Source: Celeribacter neptunius (GTDB lineage: Bacteria > Pseudomonadota > Alphaproteobacteria > Rhodobacterales > Rhodobacteraceae). From it: a stretch of 64,000 bases of DNA. A model generated the notes under the pieces. It was not told the DNA's origin. It searched no databases and saw only the letters and a list, made by a program, of their open reading frames with translations. Positions 55,470-62,958 of this stretch are shown one piece after another. The stretch's first letter is position 1. Each line of letters starts with the position of its first letter. Where the stretch lies: positions 302,395 to 366,394 of the forward strand of contig NZ_FORH01000001.1 of assembly GCF_900113955.1 (NCBI RefSeq). Direction: 5' to 3'. The translations under genes were made by a program, and so were the position numbers.

Positions 55470-55613
55470 TCAGCGCCAGAACGCGACCCAGTGGATCAGC
55501 CTGAGAATTTTCCGGGCGAGGAACAAAGTGCCTTCTCCCCCGGTCATCCCAAAATCGAGGCCGAGTGCAATCGCAATAACTATGGCGAGCCCGACGGCGA
55601 TTTTGTCAGTCAT
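55470..55613 (-). CDS. 47-residue single-helix membrane protein between the gap genes
   Basis: MTDKIAVGLAIVIAIALGLD is one membrane helix, followed by a short loop and an aromatic, basic end FLARKILRLIHWVAFWR. The ATG at 55613 has ACGGA upstream. Very similar short proteins with an FLARKF-W-AFWR end occur beside gap genes in this order as far as I recall. It may be transcribed separately or as a leader of the downstream gap gene. Function unknown. Confidence 0.72.
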   Translation of the reverse strand: MTDKIAVGLAIVIAIALGLDFGMTGGEGTLFLARKILRLIHWVAFWR

Positions 55614-55697
55614 GTTCCGTGCCAACACCTATCTTGGCCGCACAATGCGTCAGAGGGGGCGAGAAAAAAAGGGGGCAGATCAAAAAAAACACAAAAG

Positions 55698-55721
55698 GAT
55701 CCGAAGGCTGGCCTCCGGATC
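55698..55721 (-). terminator. Terminator downstream of gap copy 2
   Basis: GATCCG-A-AGG, loop CTGG, CCT-C-CGGATC, with a long U-run on the minus strand (TTTTGTGTTTTTTTT). Confidence 0.88.
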
Positions 55722-55792
55722 TCGGTTTTCGTGAGAAATGAACAAGGCGGGGGTCCTCCGCCCCCGCCCTGAAAGGCGCGCCTGGGACTGGC

Positions 55793-56791
55793 TTAGTTCA
55801 AACGCCCCATTGCGGCGGCGACATCGGCCATGCGCGCCGAGAATCCCCATTCGTTGTCATACCAGGCCAAGACCCGCACGGTGCGGCCGACGACCTTGGT
55901 CTGATCCGGGGCAAAGATCGAGGATTCGGTGGTGTGGTTGAAGTCGATCGAGACTTTCGGTTCCGGGTCATAGCCCAGCACCGCGCCCATGTGACCGGCG
56001 GCGGCTTCGCGCACCACCTCGTTCACGTCCTCGACGGTGACGTCTTTCGAGGCCTGGAAGGTCAGATCGACACAGGAGACGTTCGGTGTCGGGACGCGAA
56101 TGGAAGTGCCGTCGAGCTTGCCCTTGAGTTCCGGCAGCACCAGACCCAGCGCTTTCGCGGCGCCGGTCGAGGTCGGGATCATCGCCATCGAGGCGGCACG
56201 CGCCCGGTAGAGATCCTTGTGACGACGGTCATGGGTCGACTGATCGCCGGTGTAGCTGTGGATCGTGGTCATGATGCCGCTCTCGATGCCGATGCCGTCA
56301 TTGAGCACCTTGGCCAGCGGAGCGAGGCAGTTGGTGGTGCAGGAGCCGTTGGAGATGATCTTGTCCTCGGCCAGAATGTCGCGGTGGTTGACGCCGAAGA
56401 CCACGGTGCGCGCGACATTGGTGGCGGGCGCAGAGATCAGCACCTTTTTGGCGCCATTGCGCAGGTGCACCGAGGATTTCTCACCGTCGTTGAACTTGCC
56501 GGAACATTCGAGCACCACGTCGACACCTTCCCAATCCAGCTCTTCGGGATTGTAGGTGGACATGACCTCGATCGGACCCTGGCCGAGATCCATGGTGTTG
56601 CCGGCGACCTTCACATTGCCGGAGAAGCGCCCATGCACCGAGTCGTATTTGAACAGGTGCGCGTTGGTCTCGATCGGGCCGGTGGCGTTGATCTTGACGA
56701 CCTCGACCTCGTTGAGGCCGGCCTCGGCGATATGGGCAAGGGTACAGCGTCCGATCCGGCCGAAACCGTTGATACCGAGTTTGATGGTCAT
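55793..56791 (-). CDS. Glyceraldehyde-3-phosphate dehydrogenase, copy 2 (possibly NADP-preferring)
   Basis: 332 residues, clearly homologous to copy 1. The NAD-binding start is [16 protein letters not shown] and the active site SNGSCTTNCL. Where copy 1 has Asp36 (INDLGP), this has Ala36 (INATGP); loss of that ribose-binding Asp usually relaxes or shifts preference toward NADP. It could be the gluconeogenic or anabolic isoform, by inference. Three operator-like sites lie upstream. Confidence 0.93.
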   Translation of the reverse strand: MTIKLGINGFGRIGRCTLAHIAEAGLNEVEVVKINATGPIETNAHLFKYDSVHGRFSGNVKVAGNTMDLGQGPIEVMSTYNPEELDWEGVDVVLECSGKFNDGEKSSVHLRNGAKKVLISAPATNVARTVVFGVNHRDILAEDKIISNGSCTTNCLAPLAKVLNDGIGIESGIMTTIHSYTGDQSTHDRRHKDLYRARAASMAMIPTSTGAAKALGLVLPELKGKLDGTSIRVPTPNVSCVDLTFQASKDVTVEDVNEVVREAAAGHMGAVLGYDPEPKVSIDFNHTTESSIFAPDQTKVVGRTVRVLAWYDNEWGFSARMADVAAAMGRLN

Positions 56792-56867
56792 GTGCGTCTC
56801 CAGGCTCTCTATAGGTCAGGAATGGGAGTCCGGGCCGGTATACAAATGTGTGCTATGGCGGAAAAGC

Positions 56868-56913
56868 ATTTAACGCCAACATGTTAGCGAAAACATGCCT
56901 GTTAGCGCCAACA
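56868..56913. promoter_or_regulatory. Three TGTTAGCG-type sites upstream of gap copy 2
   Basis: 56868-56881 (minus strand TGTTGGCGTTAAAT), 56882-56895 (TGTTAGCGAAAACA) and 56900-56913 (TGTTAGCGCCAACA). The last two are 18 bases apart centre to centre. They lie 77-122 bases before the gap start. The same palindrome is before gap copy 1. Confidence 0.6.
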
Positions 56914-57064
56914 TTGCGCAGCATTCAACATCAGCTCCAAATACTGCCGCATTTACGGAGCTTGCACGTCTTCCTAATCGCGCGGAGACGCCTTCAAGCG
57001 TCACGCCTTTAAGCCTTCCTCATCAGATAAAGGCGAGGCGCGTGCAAGGCTTAGACTTCGTACT

Positions 57065-57106
57065 GCGCTCCGCCAAAAGCTGTGTCTCAGTTTTTTGGCG
57101 GAACGC
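57065..57106 (-). terminator. Strong hairpin after the small lipoprotein gene
   Basis: GCGCTCCGCCAAAA pairs with TTTTTTGGCGGAACGC with one mismatch; the loop is 12 bases. It begins 9 bases after the lipoprotein stop (minus strand). No long U-run follows, so efficiency is uncertain. Confidence 0.55.
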
Positions 57107-57114
57107 TTTAGATC

Positions 57115-57273
57115 CTAGAGACCCGTCACCGGTAGAACACAGTCGTTCGAGGACATATCCTGCACCGGGTCACCCGGCGCACAGGTCTCTTCGGAGAGCG
57201 GATATTCTGTCGGGGTCATGGTCTCGCAGCCGATCAACAGCCCGAGGCTCAAAAGAACGAGAAACAGTCGCAT
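57115..57273 (-). CDS. Small predicted lipoprotein
   Basis: 52 residues from the ATG at 57273 with AAAGGAGGA as a strong ribosome site. MRLFLVLLSLGLLIGC forms a lipoprotein signal with lipobox LIGC (Cys16); the mature part EETCAPGDPVQDMSSNDCVL has two further cysteines that could pair. It is between tkt and gap on the same strand. Function unknown. Confidence 0.8.
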   Translation of the reverse strand: MRLFLVLLSLGLLIGCETMTPTEYPLSEETCAPGDPVQDMSSNDCVLPVTGL

Positions 57274-57383
57274 GACATCCTCCTTTCAGTCTTCGCAAAG
57301 GAGTATCGCACGGGGCGGGCCAGCGCGCCATGATCGGTGTCAGGACGGGAGCTTTTGCGGCATCCGGGGCGCGGACAAAGAAA

Positions 57384-57408
57384 AACGCCCGCCGAAACGG
57401 CGGGCGTT
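57384..57408 (-). terminator. Terminator downstream of tkt
   Basis: AACGCCCGCCG-AAA-CGGCGGGCGTT; on the minus strand followed by TTTCTTTGTC. Confidence 0.9.
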
Positions 57409-57429
57409 CAAAATGCGCTCGGTCGGGGC

Positions 57430-59451
57430 TTAGCCCAGCAGCGCCTTGACCTGTGCCACGACATTCGTCGCGGTGATGCCGAATTTCTCGTAGAGCTCCT
57501 CGGCCGGGGCTGAGGCGCCGAAACGATCCATGCCGACGAAAGCCTGCTTGGCCTCGCGACCGCGCTCGCCCAGGAGCCAGCGATCCCAGCCGCCGGCGCG
57601 CATGGCGGCCTCGATGCCGACGCGCACCGGACCGGCCGGCAGCACCTTGCGGCGATAGGCCTCGTCCTGTTCGGCGAAAAGCTCCATCGACGGCATGGAG
57701 ACGACGCGGGTGCCGATGCCGTTTTCCTGCAAGAGCGCGCGGGCCTCCATGGCAATCGCCACTTCGGAGCCGGTGGCGATCAAGATGGCTTCGCGTTTGC
57801 CCTCGGCCTCGGCCAGCACGTAAGCGCCTTTCGACACGAGGTTGGAGTTCTTGTGCTCGGTGCGCAGCGTCGGCACGCCCTGACGGGTCAGCACCAGAAC
57901 GGTCGGGGTCTGTTGCGCGGTGAGCGCGATTTCCCAGGCCTCGGCCGTTTCCACCGTATCCGCCGGGCGGATGGTCAGCGTGTTGGGCGTGGCGCGGCAG
58001 ATCGCCAGATGTTCGACCGGCTGGTGGGTCGGACCGTCTTCGCCAAGACCGATCGAATCGTGGGTCATGACATAGGTGGTCGGGATCTTCATCAGCGCCG
58101 ACAGACGCATCGCCGGGCGGGCGTAATCGGTGAAGCAGAAGAAGGTGCCGCCATAGGGGCGGATACCGCCATGCAGCGCCATACCGTTCATCGCCGCGGC
58201 CATGCCGTGTTCGCGGATGCCGTAGTAAACGTAGCGGCCCTTGCGGTTGGTCTCGTCAAACACGCCCATGTCGCCGGTGAGCGTGTTGTTCGAGCCGGTG
58301 AGATCGGCGGAGCCGCCGATGGTCTCGGGCATGATCGGGTTGATCACTTCGAGCACCTTCTGCGAGGAGGCGCGGGTGGCCATTTTCGGCTGCTCGTCCG
58401 AGATCTGTTTCTTGAACGCCTTGATCGTGGCGGAGAGTTTCTTCGGGGCTTCGCCGGCGAAGACGCGGTTGAATTCGGCCTGACGGCGCTCGCTTTGTTC
58501 TTCGAACCGGGCTTCCCAGGCGGCACGCTCTTCGCGGCCTTTGGCACCGATCTCTTCCCACTGGGCCTTGACGTCGGCGGCGACCTCATAGGCGCCCCAG
58601 TTGACGCCGTAAGCGGCCTTGGCGGCGGCGAGCTGATCGGCGTTGGTCAGAGCACCATGGCCTTTCGAGGTGTCCTGCGCCGCGTGGCCGAGAGCGATAT
58701 GGGTCTTGCAGGCGATCATCGACGGTTTCTTGGATTTCTTCGCGGCCGCGATGGCGGCGTCGATCTGGTCCGGGTCATGGCCGTCGATTTCCTGCACATG
58801 CCAGCCGGCGGCCTTGAAGCGCATCGGTTGGTTCGTACGGTCGGCGATGTCCACGGTGCCGTCGATGGTGATGTTGTTGTTGTCCCAGAAGACGATGAGC
58901 TTGCCGAGCTTCTGACGCCCGGCCAGCGCGATGGCTTCCTGAGACACGCCTTCCATGAGACAGCCGTCACCGGCCATCACATAGGTGTGGTGGTTCTGCA
59001 GCTTGGCACCGAAACGGGCGCGCAGCGCCTCTTCGGCCATGGCGAAACCGACGGCGTTGGAAATGCCCTGACCCAGCGGGCCGGTGGTGGTCTCGACACC
59101 ATCGAGGAGGAAGTTTTCCGGGTGACCGGCGGTCTTGGCGCCCATCTGACGGAAGTTCTTGATCTGCTCGAGCGGCATTTCCTTGTAGCCGGTGAGATAC
59201 AAGAGCGAATAGATCAGCATGGAGCCATGGCCCGCCGACAGGATGAACCGGTCACGGTCCGGCCATGTGGGCGCGGAGGCGTCGAACTTCAGGTGTTTCT
59301 CGAACAGCACGGTGGCGACGTCGGCCATGCCCATCGGCATGCCGGAGTGACCGGAATTCGCACCGGCGACAGCATCGAGCGTCAGGGTACGGATGGCGGC
59401 AGCACGCAGCCAGTGATCGGGGTGCGCCTCGCGCAGGGTAGCGATATCCAC
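57430..59451 (-). CDS. tkt: Transketolase
   Basis: 673 residues with a GTG start at 59451, supported by GAGGAG 8 bases upstream and by the usual transketolase N-terminus ([22 protein letters not shown]); the longer frame to 59640 is not protein-like. ThDP site [18 protein letters not shown], and [13 protein letters not shown] in the middle. It moves two-carbon units in the pentose-phosphate or Calvin cycle. It is upstream of the gap genes. Confidence 0.95.
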   Translation of the reverse strand: MDIATLREAHPDHWLRAAAIRTLTLDAVAGANSGHSGMPMGMADVATVLFEKHLKFDASAPTWPDRDRFILSAGHGSMLIYSLLYLTGYKEMPLEQIKNFRQMGAKTAGHPENFLLDGVETTTGPLGQGISNAVGFAMAEEALRARFGAKLQNHHTYVMAGDGCLMEGVSQEAIALAGRQKLGKLIVFWDNNNITIDGTVDIADRTNQPMRFKAAGWHVQEIDGHDPDQIDAAIAAAKKSKKPSMIACKTHIALGHAAQDTSKGHGALTNADQLAAAKAAYGVNWGAYEVAADVKAQWEEIGAKGREERAAWEARFEEQSERRQAEFNRVFAGEAPKKLSATIKAFKKQISDEQPKMATRASSQKVLEVINPIMPETIGGSADLTGSNNTLTGDMGVFDETNRKGRYVYYGIREHGMAAAMNGMALHGGIRPYGGTFFCFTDYARPAMRLSALMKIPTTYVMTHDSIGLGEDGPTHQPVEHLAICRATPNTLTIRPADTVETAEAWEIALTAQQTPTVLVLTRQGVPTLRTEHKNSNLVSKGAYVLAEAEGKREAILIATGSEVAIAMEARALLQENGIGTRVVSMPSMELFAEQDEAYRRKVLPAGPVRVGIEAAMRAGGWDRWLLGERGREAKQAFVGMDRFGASAPAEELYEKFGITATNVVAQVKALLG

Positions 59452-59862
59452 GAGCAGGTCTCCTCTAGGCTCCCATAGTCGGCCAAACCCCCGGGTGTTT
59501 CTCAACGCCTTGCGGGGGACGGCTTTCGGGACCCTGATAACGATGTCAGGGAAATGTGCAAGCCATGCGGGGCCCGCCGACCCCTCCGAAATGGCGCTTG
59601 ATGGCGGTTTTCCCGCGTAAATGCGTCGCATGTTGGACATTCCCGCGCCATCGGGTAGGCTCTCGAATCAAGATGCATAGCATGAGGTCTGTACGCTTCG
59701 CCCTTGAGGACAAAGGAAGTTTCGGCTTTCATGTCGGATACGGGGCGCCGGCGGCGGGGCTCATGAACACCTAACGCTGTATAAAGCTGTATAAACCTGT
59801 CTGTGACAAAGCAGGCCAGAGAGAAAACAGCGAGAAACAGAGCAGAATGTGAGAACACGGCG
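59452..59862. other. Divergent intergenic region tkt / coiled-coil gene
   Basis: 411 bases that should hold both promoters. The direct repeat GCTGTATAAA-GCTGTATAAA at 59776-59795 lies 68 bases before the plus-strand start. No gene or RNA recognised. Confidence 0.5.
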
Positions 59863-60396
59863 ATGAGCGAGATTTCAGATTTCGAAGCCCGGATCACGGC
59901 GGCCTTGGAGCGGATCGGGCGCGCGGTTGCGGTGGCCGAAGAACGGGCCGAGACGGCACAGCCCGCAGAGGACGCCACGGAGGCCGCGGCGGAGGCGGAA
60001 ATCAGCCGTCTGACCGCCGAGCTTGAGGTGCAACAAGCGACCAATTCCCAGCTCGAAGCCCGGGTCAAGGCCATTCATGATCGTCAGGAGGGGCATGTCG
60101 CCTCGCTCGAGGAAGAGATCGAAACCCTGCGTCGGCAATTGATGGATCACGACCAGGAGATGCAGAAGCTGCGCCATGTGACGGCTCAGCTGCGCGATAA
60201 CAATGCCGCCCTGCGCGCGGCCAATGCCGAAGGGCTCGCGGATGCCGGGCTGATCGATGCCGGGATGAAGGTCGAGCTGGACTCGCTGCGGGTGGCGCGC
60301 GAGGCCGAGAAGACCGAGCTCGACGCCATTGTCACAGAGCTCAGAGCGGTGATGGCGCGCAATGGCGCCCTGCCGTCGACCGCAGGGGAGGTATAA
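59863..60396 (+). CDS. Coiled-coil protein encoded before zapA
   Basis: 177 residues from the ATG at 59863, almost entirely helical with heptads (EISRLTAELEVQQATNSQLEARV, SLEEEIETLRRQLMDHDQEMQKL). No signal peptide or membrane helix. It is separated from zapA by 3 bases, so a role at the division site is plausible; this coiled-coil/zapA pairing is common in the order. Function not demonstrated. Confidence 0.8.
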   Translation: MSEISDFEARITAALERIGRAVAVAEERAETAQPAEDATEAAAEAEISRLTAELEVQQATNSQLEARVKAIHDRQEGHVASLEEEIETLRRQLMDHDQEMQKLRHVTAQLRDNNAALRAANAEGLADAGLIDAGMKVELDSLRVAREAEKTELDAIVTELRAVMARNGALPSTAGEV

Positions 60397-60399
60397 GAG

Positions 60400-60804
60400 A
60401 TGCCCGAAGTGAAAATCTCCATCGGCGGACGCGAGTTTGAAGTCGCCTGTCAGGCGGGCGAGGAACATTTCCTGAAATCGGCGGCGCAGCTTCTCGACAA
60501 TGAGGCCTCGGTGCTGGCGAGCCAGATCGGGCGTCTGCCCTCCGAACGGATGCTGTTGATGGCCGGGCTGATGCTGGCCGACAAGACCGCCGGCATGGAA
60601 GAGCAAATGCAGGCGCTCGAAAGCAAGCTGGCAGCGCAGGAAGCCCTGATCGAAGAGCTGCGTGCGCGCCCCGAACCGGAGCCGCAGAAGCTCGAAGTGC
60701 CTGTCGTGCCCGCCGAGATCACCGACACGCTGGCGGAAATGGCGGCGCGGGCCGAAAGCATGGCGGCCGCCTTCGAAGAGCGTCTGGGCGTCACGACAAG
60801 CTGA
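60400..60804 (+). CDS. zapA: Cell division protein ZapA
   Basis: 134 residues. VKISIGGREFEVACQAGEEHFLKSAAQLLDNE is the ZapA globular head; the following part forms the helical stalk. ZapA crosslinks FtsZ filaments. It is slightly longer than the enterobacterial protein by a Glu/Pro-rich linker and a C-terminal helix (EMAARAESMAAAFEERLG). Confidence 0.93.
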   Translation: MPEVKISIGGREFEVACQAGEEHFLKSAAQLLDNEASVLASQIGRLPSERMLLMAGLMLADKTAGMEEQMQALESKLAAQEALIEELRARPEPEPQKLEVPVVPAEITDTLAEMAARAESMAAAFEERLGVTTS

Positions 60805-60833
60805 CGACCCGGCGAGGGGAAGGGGAGGTCCAT

Positions 60834-61211
60834 ATGACGGGACGGTTCACGCGCTTGGCCGCGGCCGCAGCTCTGATTGCTACCGGCTCTGCGGCGCTTG
60901 CCGAAGATATCGTCGAGGGGCGCTATGTCTGCGAAGACGGGGTGGTCCTGCCGCGGGTCTACCTGCCGATCGAGGAGACCGGCGACAGTTTCGTGATCCT
61001 TTATGCCGAGGACAAGCTGATGGTGTTCTATCCGCAAGGCGCGGGGCCGGACGGATCGTCGTTTTACACCCATTACGTCGGCGAGGAAGAAGAATACCTC
61101 TATTTCGAAGCCCCGGGCGATCAGACCCGGCTGATCCTGCAAAAAGGCGCCGATCAGCGTGTGCTGGCAAAGGGCTGCATGTTCATGCCGGAGAATTTCG
61201 GGACGGAATAG
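60834..61211 (+). CDS. Periplasmic protein, MliC-like
   Basis: 125 residues with a signal peptide (MTGRFTRLAAAAALIATGSAALA) and GGAGG before the ATG. GRYVCEDGVVLPRVYLP at the start and LAKGCMFMPENF at the end give two cysteines about 90 apart, with a beta-barrel-like pattern reminiscent of MliC lysozyme inhibitors. The match is weak. It reads in the same direction as zapA. Confidence 0.6.
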   Translation: MTGRFTRLAAAAALIATGSAALAEDIVEGRYVCEDGVVLPRVYLPIEETGDSFVILYAEDKLMVFYPQGAGPDGSSFYTHYVGEEEEYLYFEAPGDQTRLILQKGADQRVLAKGCMFMPENFGTE

Positions 61212-61237
61212 ACCGTTCCAGGCCATTGGAAATGCAA

Positions 61238-61264
61238 AAGGCGCGCCCGGATGGGACGCGCCTT
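61238..61264. terminator. Bidirectional terminator between the MliC-like gene and grxD
   Basis: AAGGCGCG, 11 bases, CGCGCCTT, flanked by A-rich and T-rich sequence; between convergent genes. Confidence 0.82.
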
Positions 61265-61287
61265 CTTAACTTTCGTGCCAGAGAGGC

Positions 61288-61647
61288 TCAGACGTTCGCG
61301 GCGCGGATCTGGTCGGCTTTTTCCTGATCGAAAGCGACGCCCTTGTCGGACAGCATCTGGTCAAGCTCGCCCGAGAGCGTCATTTCGATCACGATGTCGC
61401 AGCCACCGACGAATTCGCCTTTGACGTAGAGCTGCGGGATGGTCGGCCAGTCGGAGAATTCCTTGATCCCCTGACGGATTTCCTCATCGGCGAGCACGTC
61501 GACATCGGCGTAATCGACGCCCATGAAATTGAGGATGCCGGCAACTTTCGACGAGAAACCGCAACGCGGCATCATTTTCGTGCCTTTCATGTAAAGCACG
61601 ACATCGTTGTCATTGACGATGGTCTGGATGGTATCTTTGGCGGACAT
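61288..61647 (-). CDS. grxD: Monothiol glutaredoxin (Grx4 type)
   Basis: 119 residues from the ATG at 61647 (AAGGAA upstream). The active site CGFS is in [16 protein letters not shown], with [19 protein letters not shown]. It delivers 2Fe-2S clusters and works with BolA, encoded just upstream on the same strand. Confidence 0.97.
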   Translation of the reverse strand: MSAKDTIQTIVNDNDVVLYMKGTKMMPRCGFSSKVAGILNFMGVDYADVDVLADEEIRQGIKEFSDWPTIPQLYVKGEFVGGCDIVIEMTLSGELDQMLSDKGVAFDQEKADQIRAANV

Positions 61648-61786
61648 ATGTCTGTTCCTTTCGGTTGTCTTCGGCGGGCTGCTCCCTGAGCCCGCGAAGC
61701 CCGTATCTGAAAAGCCGGGGCAGGCGGTTGAGCACAATATAGAGTGCTTCGGCGGCTCCGGCCAGAAATTCCACGGGTTTCCGCGT

Positions 61787-62017
61787 TTACTCGGGGGCGC
61801 GGGTGGTCAGCGCCAGCGCGTGCAGCTCGCCGCTGGCAAGCTTTTCCTTGAGGGCGGCATTGACGGCGCGCTGCTGTTGCACCCGGTTCTGGCCGGCGAA
61901 GGAGGCGTCGACCACCTCGGCGGCGAAATGTTGACCGTCATCGCCTTGCACGATGATATGGGCGTCGGGGAAAGCCTCGCGGATCAGATGTTCGATATCG
62001 GCGGCGGTAATGGCCAT
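61787..62017 (-). CDS. bolA: BolA family protein
   Basis: 76 residues. [30 protein letters not shown] is the family signature, with the conserved His. It partners CGFS glutaredoxins in iron sensing and cluster transfer. Confidence 0.93.
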   Translation of the reverse strand: MAITAADIEHLIREAFPDAHIIVQGDDGQHFAAEVVDASFAGQNRVQQQRAVNAALKEKLASGELHALALTTRAPE

Positions 62018-62100
62018 TTAGGGCGCTCCTTGGCGTCGTGTCGGTATTCGGTGGAGAATGTAGGGCTTGGCGCGGAGTGCTGCAAGCGCTCAGGTGGGGC

Positions 62101-62586
62101 TCAGGCCTCTGAGAGCGGGACAATCGCGTCCAGAAACGCCTCGAAATCCCGGGCGAGCGCCGGTGTGTCGGCCCAGAGCCGGGCGCATTTCCGGAGGAGC
62201 CTTTGGCGTTCGGTCTCAAGCGCAGGGGGCAGGGCGAGCGCCCCGGCCTCGGTGAGCTGTTTCATCCGCTCGTGCAGCGGTTTCATTTGCTCGAAATCGC
62301 GGAGCATGGCGGGGAGCAGCGTCGGGTCGTCGCGCCAGCTCTCACCGTTGAAGCGCATCTGCACCACCCGCTGCCCGGCGCCGGCGCAATCATAGAGGAC
62401 GCAGCCGCGATTGCCGATCTCTTCAAGCTGGCTGTGGCAGGCACACAGGTGACCCGACAGGTTGGGGCAGGGCGTGCCCGCCGGTTTGTCGAAGGAAAAC
62501 AGATCGCCCTTGTCCAGGGTCAGCCCGACACAGCACAGGGCGGCGCATTGGGCGCAATCGGAGGTGAGGGTGGGCAGATCGGTCAT
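62101..62586 (-). CDS. Cysteine-rich putative Zn/Fe-binding protein (YkgJ-like)
   Basis: 161 residues from the ATG at 62586. Eight or so cysteines in the first 70 residues: DCAQCAALCCVGL, TPCPNL, HLCACHS, GCVLYDCAGAG. This matches the CxxCxxxCC pattern of UPF0153/YkgJ proteins thought to bind an iron-sulfur cluster or zinc. The longer frame upstream runs into the dispersed repeat and is not coding. Confidence 0.82.
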   Translation of the reverse strand: MTDLPTLTSDCAQCAALCCVGLTLDKGDLFSFDKPAGTPCPNLSGHLCACHSQLEEIGNRGCVLYDCAGAGQRVVQMRFNGESWRDDPTLLPAMLRDFEQMKPLHERMKQLTEAGALALPPALETERQRLLRKCARLWADTPALARDFEAFLDAIVPLSEA

Positions 62587-62658
62587 GGAGACGTGATGCC
62601 GTGTGACGTGCAAGATGACAAGGGCGCAAAGAGGCCTTTGCGGACATTGGCCCTTTCG

Positions 62659-62794
62659 GCGCGGAACAAGGCCAAAGGCCGCCGCGCCTGCGCCTGCCCG
62701 TGTCACGCCGGAGGCGTGCTTCCAGCACGACCGGGCTGGCGCATTGTCATCCGCGCGCAAGAGATTGAGCTCTTGAGGATTTGGCTGGGATAAA
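62659..62794 (-). repeat. 136-bp dispersed repeat, copy B
   Basis: On the minus strand it starts TTTATCCCAGCCAAATCC, has TCAAT and TGACAA at the same offsets as copy A, the palindromic core at 62702-62731, and ends GGCGGCCTTTGGCCTTG with TTCCGC. It lies downstream of purL and upstream of the YkgJ-like gene. Confidence 0.8.
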
Positions 62795-62903
62795 GCTTAG
62801 ACCGCCGTTGTCTAAGCGCCAGCCCACGGGCAGGCTTGTCACGGCGCGCGTCGGTAAGTGCAAAGGCCCCCTCCATCCACAAAGCCGACTTTACACCAAA
62901 GCA

Positions 62904-62929
62904 AAAGGCCCGCCGATGCGCGGGCCTTT
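62904..62929 (-). terminator. Terminator downstream of purL
   Basis: AAAGGCCCGC, 6 bases, GCGGGCCTTT; on the minus strand followed by TGCTTTGGT. Confidence 0.85.
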
Positions 62930-62958
62930 CGGATGAGTGTTTCCGACAAAAAGGAAGA

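Larger units (their letters stand above)
56792..57114. other. Intergenic region between gap copy 2 and the small lipoprotein
   Basis: 323 bases. It carries operator-like sites (56868-56913) and a folded stretch: outer pairing CTTGCACG/CGTGCAAG (56961/57041), hairpin GACGC-GCGTC (56987/56998), hairpin CGCCTTTA/TAAAGGCG (57004/57028), then a long hairpin at 57065-57106. No protein gene seen. The outer arms and two inner hairpins form a three-way junction on paper. Confidence 0.55.
62587..62958. other. Intergenic region with repeat copy B and the purL terminator
   Basis: 372 bases. It contains the 136-bp repeat (62659-62794), a perfect hairpin GCTTAGAC-N7-GTCTAAGC at 62795-62817 directly at its outer edge, and a terminator at 62904-62929. 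No gene supported. Confidence 0.6.

Noticed and set aside
57853-59478. Long plus-strand frame opposite transketolase
   Set aside because: Transketolase is intact on the minus strand; the opposite frame is Gly/Arg/His-rich shadow sequence.
59776-59795. GCTGTATAAA direct repeat as an operator
   Set aside because: Only two 10-bp units and no symmetry or known partner; noted in the intergenic entry but not claimed as a site.
60805-60833. 6S RNA downstream of zapA, as in gammaproteobacteria
   Set aside because: The spacer is only 29 bases and the next gene begins with its own ribosome site.
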